Of a stretch of 9,810 nt of DNA, positions 5,966 through 9,810 are shown piece after piece; the stretch's first letter is position 1; the number at the start of each line of letters is the position of its first letter. The position numbers and the translations under genes were made by a program. Location: positions 432 to 10,241 of the forward strand of contig JAPLGV010000417.1 in NCBI GenBank assembly GCA_026389975.1. Reading direction: 5' to 3'. This DNA comes from Chloroflexota bacterium (lineage in GTDB: Bacteria > Chloroflexota > Anaerolineae > Anaerolineales > Villigracilaceae). Below the pieces are notes generated by a model. It ran no database searches and was not told where the DNA came from. It worked only from the letters and a program-made list of their open reading frames with translations.

Positions 5966-5991
5966 CCCGTGCGGGAACCGGGACTACCACG
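5966..5991 (-). repeat. 26-base GGTAGTCCCGG motif, copy A
   Basis: Read on the minus strand this is CGTGGTAGTCCCGGTTCC, one variable base (C), then GCACGGG. The same 26 bases with one change occur on the plus strand at 8753-8778. The two copies flank clpC in opposite orientation. In both the frame reading Arg-Gly-Ser-Pro-Gly-Ser is open, here within a short minus-strand ORF beginning at 6009 or 6003 that overlaps the small protein gene antisense and which I do not call as a gene. Confidence 0.6.
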
Positions 5992-6029
5992 AACTCTAAT
6001 CATCCTCATACAAAAACCCCTTCATTATT

Positions 6030-6038
6030 TGGTAGAAT
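6030..6038 (+). promoter_or_regulatory. clpC: Possible extended -10 promoter of clpC
   Basis: TGGTAGAAT at 6030-6038 is a TGn-TAGAAT extended -10 element about 70 bases before the clpC start. No convincing -35 box is seen. No CtsR-type direct-repeat operator was recognised in the gap. Confidence 0.35.
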
Positions 6039-6064
6039 CAAACCAGATACTTCTTGTCTGATTG

Positions 6065-6090
6065 TAGGGCAGGATAGCCTCTTGTCCTAC
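6065..6090 (+). repeat. Hairpin in the clpC leader
   Basis: GTAGGGCA (6065-6072) pairs with TGTCCTAC (6083-6090) over eight base pairs, one of them G-U, around a 10-base loop. An alternative inner pairing AGG/CCT exists. It would lie in the 5' untranslated region if transcription starts at the upstream -10 box, shortly before the AGGAGA ribosome binding site (6097-6102). It may be a dispersed repeat or a regulatory leader structure. Confidence 0.45.
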
Positions 6091-6107
6091 TGATTCAGGA
6101 GACCCTT

Positions 6108-8585
6108 ATGGCTAGTATGGAAAAGTTTACCCAGCGGGCCCGTCGTGTGCTTGCCTTGGCCCACCAGGAAGCCGAGAGTGCCCATCAGGGATTGATTGGT
6201 ACGGAGCACCTGTTGCTTGGCTTGTTGACGGAAGACGGTGGGGTGGCTGGACGCGTTTTGCGCGAACTCGGTCTGGAGACGGAACGTGTGCGCGAGATGA
6301 TCCAGCGCCTCAGCGGCGAGGGGCGCTACGAAAGCGGCAAGATCGAGCTCGCTCCCGACACCCAGCTTGTCCTCGAATACGCCATCGAAGAGGCCCGCAA
6401 GATGGGTCACCACTACATCGGTACCGAACATCTGTTGCTCGGACTGGTCCGCTCGGAAGGCGCGGCAATGGAAGTGTTAAAGAAACTGGGCGTGACCCCT
6501 GACCAGGTGCGCCGCCAGACCCGCCGCGTGCTGCAGGAAAGCAGCGGGTCCCAGGCCTCAGCCGTCCCGGAGATGGCCAAGCCGGGCGGCAAGCAGGAGC
6601 CCAAGACCCCGCTGGTGGACCAACTGGCGATAGACCTGACCACCCTGGCCGAAGAAGGCAAGCTGGACCCGGTCATTGGCCGCCAGACCGAGATCGAGCG
6701 CGTCATCCAGATCCTGGCCCGCCGCACCAAAAACAACCCGGCGCTGATTGGCGAACCGGGCGTCGGTAAAACGGCCATTGTCGAGGGACTGGCCCAGCGT
6801 ATCACTGACGGCGATGTCCCTGCGCCGCTGCTGGGCAAACGCGTCCTGAAACTGGACGTGGGCTCGCTGGTGGCCGGGACGATGTACCGCGGCCAGTTCG
6901 AGGAGCGCCTGAAGCGCGTCATTGATGAACTCAAATCCACCAAATCCATCCTGTTCATTGACGAGTTCCACATGCTGGTGGGAGCTGGTTCCGCTGGTTC
7001 TGCCGTGGACGCGGCCAACATTCTAAAACCGGCGCTTTCGCGTGGTGAATTGCAGTGCATTGGCGCCACCACGCTGGACGAGTATCGCAAGCATATCGAA
7101 TCCGACGCGGCGCTCGAACGCCGCTTCCAGCCCATCGTTGTGGAAGAACCATCCGTGGAAGAGACCATCGAAATCCTCAAGGGCATCCGCAAGATGTACG
7201 AGGAGCACCACCACCTCGTCATCTCGGACGAGGCTCTCGACGCCGCGGCCCAGCTTTCGGCCCGTTACGTATCGGACCGTTTCCTGCCTGACAAGGCGAT
7301 TGACCTGATTGATGAGTCCGCTTCGCGCGTGCGCATGTACAAGTCCGGCGCGTCCACGTCTTCGAAGGATATTTACAAACAACTAAAGTTGGCGCGCGCC
7401 AACCGCGCCCTGGCCCAGGAAGAAGGCAAGGCCGAGGACGTGCGCACCTGGGAAACCCAGGAAGCCGACCTGAACGAACAGCTCAAACAGATGAAATCCA
7501 GTTGGGAACGCGCCAAAAGCCCGGTCGTTACCAGTGAGGATATTGCCGAAGTGGTCGCCATGTGGACCGGCGTTCCGGTCATGCAGATCGCCGAGGCAGA
7601 GTCGAAACGCCTGCTCAAGATGGAAGAGGAACTCCACAAGGCCATCATCGGCCAGAAAGAAGCCATCCAGTCCATCGCCAAGGCGGTGCGGCGGGCACGC
7701 GCCGGACTCAAAGACCCGAAGCGCCCGATTGGCTCGTTCATGTTCCTCGGTCCGACCGGCGTCGGCAAGACCGAGTTGACCAAGGCCCTCGCCAAGTTCA
7801 TGTTCGGGAGCGAGGAAGCCCTGATCCAGTTGGATATGTCCGAATTCATGGAACGCCACACTGCCAGCCGCCTGGTCGGTGCTCCGCCCGGTTACATCGG
7901 CTACGACGATGCCGGTCAACTGACCGAGGCCCTGCGCCGCCGCCCGTACTCCATCGTGGTCTTCGACGAGGTCGAGAAGGCCCACCCCGAAATCCACAAC
8001 ATGCTCCTCCAAATTATGGAGGAAGGCCATCTCTCCGATGCCAAGGGCCGCACGGTGGACTTCCGCAACGCCATCATTGTGATGACCACCAACGTTGGCG
8101 CGGAGGATATCAAGAAACAGACCTCGCTCGGCTTCCAACTCAAACGCGACGAAAAAACCGAGGAGCGCACTTCCTACGAAGAGATGCGCAAGAAACTGAC
8201 CGAGTCACTCAAGAAGGTCTTCCGTCCGGAGTTCATCAACCGCCTCGATAGCGTCATCGTCTTCCGCTCGCTCAACAAGGGCGACATCCGCCAGATCGTG
8301 AACCTGGAGTTGAACAAGGTGACTGAGCGGCTGGCCGAACACGAGGTGACGCTGACCGCCACCGAAGCCGCCCTGGACCTGTTAGCGGAGCAGGGTTATG
8401 ACCCGGAGATGGGCGCCCGGCCTTTACGCCGCGTCATTCAGCAAAAAGTCGAGGACCCACTCTCAGACGCCCTGCTGGCCGGGACCTTCCACGAAGGCGA
8501 TACCATTCTTGTGGATGGTTCGGAGAAAGATGTGGTCTTGAAGCGGGCGCAACAACCCGAAAAAGCGCCCGAACCGGTTCCATGA
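6108..8585 (+). CDS. clpC: ClpC, Hsp100 AAA+ unfoldase of the Clp protease
   Basis: This 825-residue cytoplasmic protein unfolds substrates using ATP and feeds them to the ClpP peptidase. Two Clp_N repeats lie at about 4-70 and 79-146, each with IGTEHLLLGL. The first AAA+ module has Walker A GEPGVGKT (215-222) and Walker B ILFIDE (281-286). A short coiled, charged middle region (about 420-475) is followed by the second module with Walker A GPTGVGKT (548-555), pore loop GYIGY, Walker B SIVVFDE (615-621), and the sensor-2 GARPLRR. The tripeptide L674-G-F676 is the loop that docks on ClpP, so this is a protease partner and not a ClpB-type disaggregase; the short middle region agrees. ATG 6108 is chosen because AGGAGA (6097-6102) is five bases away; ATG 6117 is less well placed. 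The usual Firmicutes partners ctsR and mcsAB do not precede it. Full length and intact. Confidence 0.96.
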   Translation: MASMEKFTQRARRVLALAHQEAESAHQGLIGTEHLLLGLLTEDGGVAGRVLRELGLETERVREMIQRLSGEGRYESGKIELAPDTQLVLEYAIEEARKMGHHYIGTEHLLLGLVRSEGAAMEVLKKLGVTPDQVRRQTRRVLQESSGSQASAVPEMAKPGGKQEPKTPLVDQLAIDLTTLAEEGKLDPVIGRQTEIERVIQILARRTKNNPALIGEPGVGKTAIVEGLAQRITDGDVPAPLLGKRVLKLDVGSLVAGTMYRGQFEERLKRVIDELKSTKSILFIDEFHMLVGAGSAGSAVDAANILKPALSRGELQCIGATTLDEYRKHIESDAALERRFQPIVVEEPSVEETIEILKGIRKMYEEHHHLVISDEALDAAAQLSARYVSDRFLPDKAIDLIDESASRVRMYKSGASTSSKDIYKQLKLARANRALAQEEGKAEDVRTWETQEADLNEQLKQMKSSWERAKSPVVTSEDIAEVVAMWTGVPVMQIAEAESKRLLKMEEELHKAIIGQKEAIQSIAKAVRRARAGLKDPKRPIGSFMFLGPTGVGKTELTKALAKFMFGSEEALIQLDMSEFMERHTASRLVGAPPGYIGYDDAGQLTEALRRRPYSIVVFDEVEKAHPEIHNMLLQIMEEGHLSDAKGRTVDFRNAIIVMTTNVGAEDIKKQTSLGFQLKRDEKTEERTSYEEMRKKLTESLKKVFRPEFINRLDSVIVFRSLNKGDIRQIVNLELNKVTERLAEHEVTLTATEAALDLLAEQGYDPEMGARPLRRVIQQKVEDPLSDALLAGTFHEGDTILVDGSEKDVVLKRAQQPEKAPEPVP

Positions 8586-8620
8586 ATTTTGTTGTAGGGG
8601 CACAGCGGTGTAATCGTGTC

Positions 8621-8649
8621 GTTGCGAGGGCGCGAAGCGCCCGAAGCAA
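8621..8649. repeat. Dispersed GC-rich hairpin TTGC-GGGCGC/GCGCCC-GCAA
   Basis: TTGC (8622-8625) and GGGCGC (8628-8633) pair with GCGCCC (8637-8642) and GCAA (8646-8649) around a GAA loop. It begins about 36 bases after the clpC stop. The pattern GTTGCGAGG...GAAGCAATCT is one I know as a common dispersed repeat in many bacterial genomes. It could slow or end clpC transcription, but no T-run follows. Confidence 0.6.
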
Positions 8650-8674
8650 TCTCCACTTTCGCGAGGGGGTTGCT

Positions 8675-8713
8675 CACCTGCACGAGCAGCAGGTGCAAGT
8701 GCAGGTGCAAGTG
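8675..8713. repeat. CACCTGC hairpin plus 12-base tandem repeat
   Basis: CACCTGC (8675-8681) and GCAGGTG (8689-8695) form a perfect stem. The right arm begins an exact tandem duplication, GCAGGTGCAAGT at 8689-8700 and 8701-8712. The same words occur in the hairpin at 2785-2813, so both sites belong to one CACTTGCACCTGCA-type family. Confidence 0.6.
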
Positions 8714-8737
8714 TCGCCGCTAAAAACAGAGGATTTT

Positions 8738-8788
8738 ATGGGTAAAAATTTACGTGGTAGTCCCGGTTCCAGCACGGGTAAGAAGTGA
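8738..8788 (+). CDS. Possible 16-residue peptide (mini-ORF)
   Basis: ATG at 8738 follows AGAGGA (8728-8733) by four bases and opens a frame MGKNLRGSPGSSTGKK ending in TGA. The peptide is small, glycine/serine-rich and basic at the end. Its middle is encoded by copy B of the 26-base motif. The ribosome binding site and the in-frame motif make translation possible, but a sequence this short can arise by chance, and the motif could instead act as DNA or RNA. I recognise no family. Confidence 0.25.
   Translation: MGKNLRGSPGSSTGKK
8753..8778 (+). repeat. 26-base GGTAGTCCCGG motif, copy B
   Basis: CGTGGTAGTCCCGGTTCC, then A, then GCACGGG: 25 of 26 bases are identical to the minus-strand copy at 5966-5991. 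It lies within the 16-codon mini-ORF. Confidence 0.6.
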
Positions 8789-8797
8789 ACTATTTGG

Positions 8798-8844
8798 GAT
8801 GTCCAGCGGTTCCCGTCCACCTTAGGGGTTAACTGCTGGACATC
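8798..8844 (+). repeat. 14-bp stem-loop upstream of the dus gene
   Basis: GATGTCCAGCGGTT (8798-8811) pairs with AACTGCTGGACATC (8831-8844) along all 14 positions, one as a G-U pair in RNA; CCC/GGG inside the loop can extend it across a bulge. It ends 29 bases before the dus start. No U-run follows, so it is either a dispersed palindrome, the 3' end of the mini-ORF transcript, or a leader structure of dus. Confidence 0.55.
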
Positions 8845-8873
8845 TAATCTTGAAGTCGAAAGCACTTTTACAC

Positions 8874-9810
8874 ATGCAAGTTCTCCAGACCCAGATTGCA
8901 GCTTCTGCCCTCCCCGAAACGCCGCCCACTTTTCGGGTGGGCAATATTCCGGTCTATGGGGATGCCATCCTCGCCCCCATGGACGGATTCTCGGATTGGC
9001 CTTTTCGTTCCATCTGCCGCGCGCTTGGCTCGGCGATGAGTTATAACGAATTCACCCGGGCCGAGTTCATCGTCAACGCATTCGAGCACATCGCGACCCG
9101 CTTCACCTACGATGACGCAGAGCGCCCGTTCGTCATCCAGGTTTATGGGGATGACCCGGATTTAATTATAGCTGCGGCGTTACGCGTCCAGGAGAAGCGG
9201 CCCGACATCATTGACATCAACATGGGCTGTCCGGCGCGGACGGTTGCCAACCGGGGCGCGGGCGTGGGACTGATGCGCACGCCGCTCAAGGTGGCGCGCA
9301 TTTTCCAAAAGTTAAGCGCTTTGCTGGACGTGCCGGTGACGGGCAAAATCCGCCTGGGCTGGGAGGATAACCGCACCTACAAGTTAATAGCCCGCATTGT
9401 GGAAGAGAACGGCGGCGCGCTGATTGCCGTCCACGGGCGGACGCAGGAACAGGGGTACGGCGGGGAGGCCAACTGGGACGCCATTGCCGAGGTCAAGGCA
9501 ATGGTGAAAATCCCGGTCATCGGCAACGGGGACGTTAAATCGGTTGCAGATATTGGGCGCATGAAAGCGCATACCGGCTGCGAGGCGGTCATGATCGGGC
9601 GCGCCGCCATCGGCAATCCCTGGATCTTCTCCCGCCTCGACCGGGAACAGGTCACGCCGGAGATGGTGCGTCAGATGGTGCGCCAGCACCTGGAGCGCAA
9701 TATGCAATTCTATGGTGAACACAAGGGATTGATCTTATTCCGCAAGCATGCCATGCGGTATCTGGCGCTGCAGCGCCTGCCGCGCCTTATGCGCACGAAG
9801 ATCATTCTTC
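8874..9810 (+). CDS. tRNA-dihydrouridine synthase, 3' end outside window
   Basis: The first 312 residues of a flavin (FMN) enzyme that reduces specific uridines in tRNA to dihydrouridine using NADPH. Seen in order: APMDGFSDWPFR (34-45; most relatives have APMAG), DINMGCPARTV with the catalytic cysteine C119, VTGKIRLGW, VHGRT (186-190), GNGDV (217-221) and GRAAIGNPW (242-250), the last three binding FMN phosphate and closing the TIM barrel. The segment HKGLILFRKHAMRYL begins the C-terminal helical tRNA-binding domain. The motif set is closest to DusB-type bacterial enzymes, but I would not fix the subtype. ATG 8874 is the first ATG in frame after the hairpin; its ribosome binding site is poor, so the start is less certain than the gene. 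No stop occurs before the window ends; only a short part of the C-terminal domain should be missing. Confidence 0.9.
   Translation, partial: MQVLQTQIAASALPETPPTFRVGNIPVYGDAILAPMDGFSDWPFRSICRALGSAMSYNEFTRAEFIVNAFEHIATRFTYDDAERPFVIQVYGDDPDLIIAAALRVQEKRPDIIDINMGCPARTVANRGAGVGLMRTPLKVARIFQKLSALLDVPVTGKIRLGWEDNRTYKLIARIVEENGGALIAVHGRTQEQGYGGEANWDAIAEVKAMVKIPVIGNGDVKSVADIGRMKAHTGCEAVMIGRAAIGNPWIFSRLDREQVTPEMVRQMVRQHLERNMQFYGEHKGLILFRKHAMRYLALQRLPRLMRTKIIL

Noticed and set aside
5545..6009. A 154-residue minus-strand ORF across the MazG and small-protein genes
   Set aside because: It runs antisense to two genes with good start sites and coupled overlap, and matches nothing known; only its first codons, with the 26-base motif, are of note.
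6413..7222. Long minus-strand ORFs inside clpC, including one of 269 residues
   Set aside because: They are complementary-strand shadows of a highly conserved, GC-rich coding sequence.
8675..8713. Possible CRISPR array from repeated GCAGGTGCAAGT
   Set aside because: The units are directly adjacent with no spacers and there are only two full copies; this is a short tandem repeat.
8582..8788. A 68-residue ORF overlapping the clpC stop
   Set aside because: Most of it is translated through three repeats; only the last 16 codons have a credible ribosome binding site.

Overview
The window reads as chromosomal DNA of a free-living bacterium with a fairly high GC content. My best guess is a Chloroflexota genome of the Anaerolineae type. 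That rests on the overall style of the proteins, the stand-alone ClpC, the Cas4-like membrane proteins and the dense short palindromic repeats between genes; no marker gene proves it. I see no tRNA, rRNA, CRISPR array, insertion sequence or prophage.

Layout from left to right: the 3' part of a PiT-family phosphate transporter gene (2-757) is followed 27 bases later by a PfkB-family sugar or nucleoside kinase (785-1696). A repeat-filled gap leads to an MBL-fold hydrolase (1800-2726). Next is a 383-base gene-free stretch made largely of nested palindromes. On the minus strand lie two short genes (3814-4050, then 3110-3646) that together carry every hallmark of one Cas4/RecB-type nuclease, each with one membrane helix. 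Divergent from them is an M42 metallopeptidase (4205-5257), then a MazG-like pyrophosphohydrolase (5330-5659) overlapping a small possible zinc-binding protein (5659-5943). A complete clpC (6108-8585) follows, then a 288-base gap packed with repeats, and finally a tRNA-dihydrouridine synthase gene (8874 onward) that runs off the window.

Most genes are housekeeping: phosphate uptake, peptide trimming, nucleotide-pool cleaning, protein quality control and tRNA modification. They do not form one obvious pathway. The notable parts are (i) the split, membrane-anchored Cas4-like pair with no CRISPR context, separated by a GTAG-headed REP/BIME element; (ii) several unrelated families of intergenic palindromes; and (iii) a 26-base near-identical motif on both sides of clpC in opposite orientation, one copy inside a 16-codon ORF with a good ribosome binding site.
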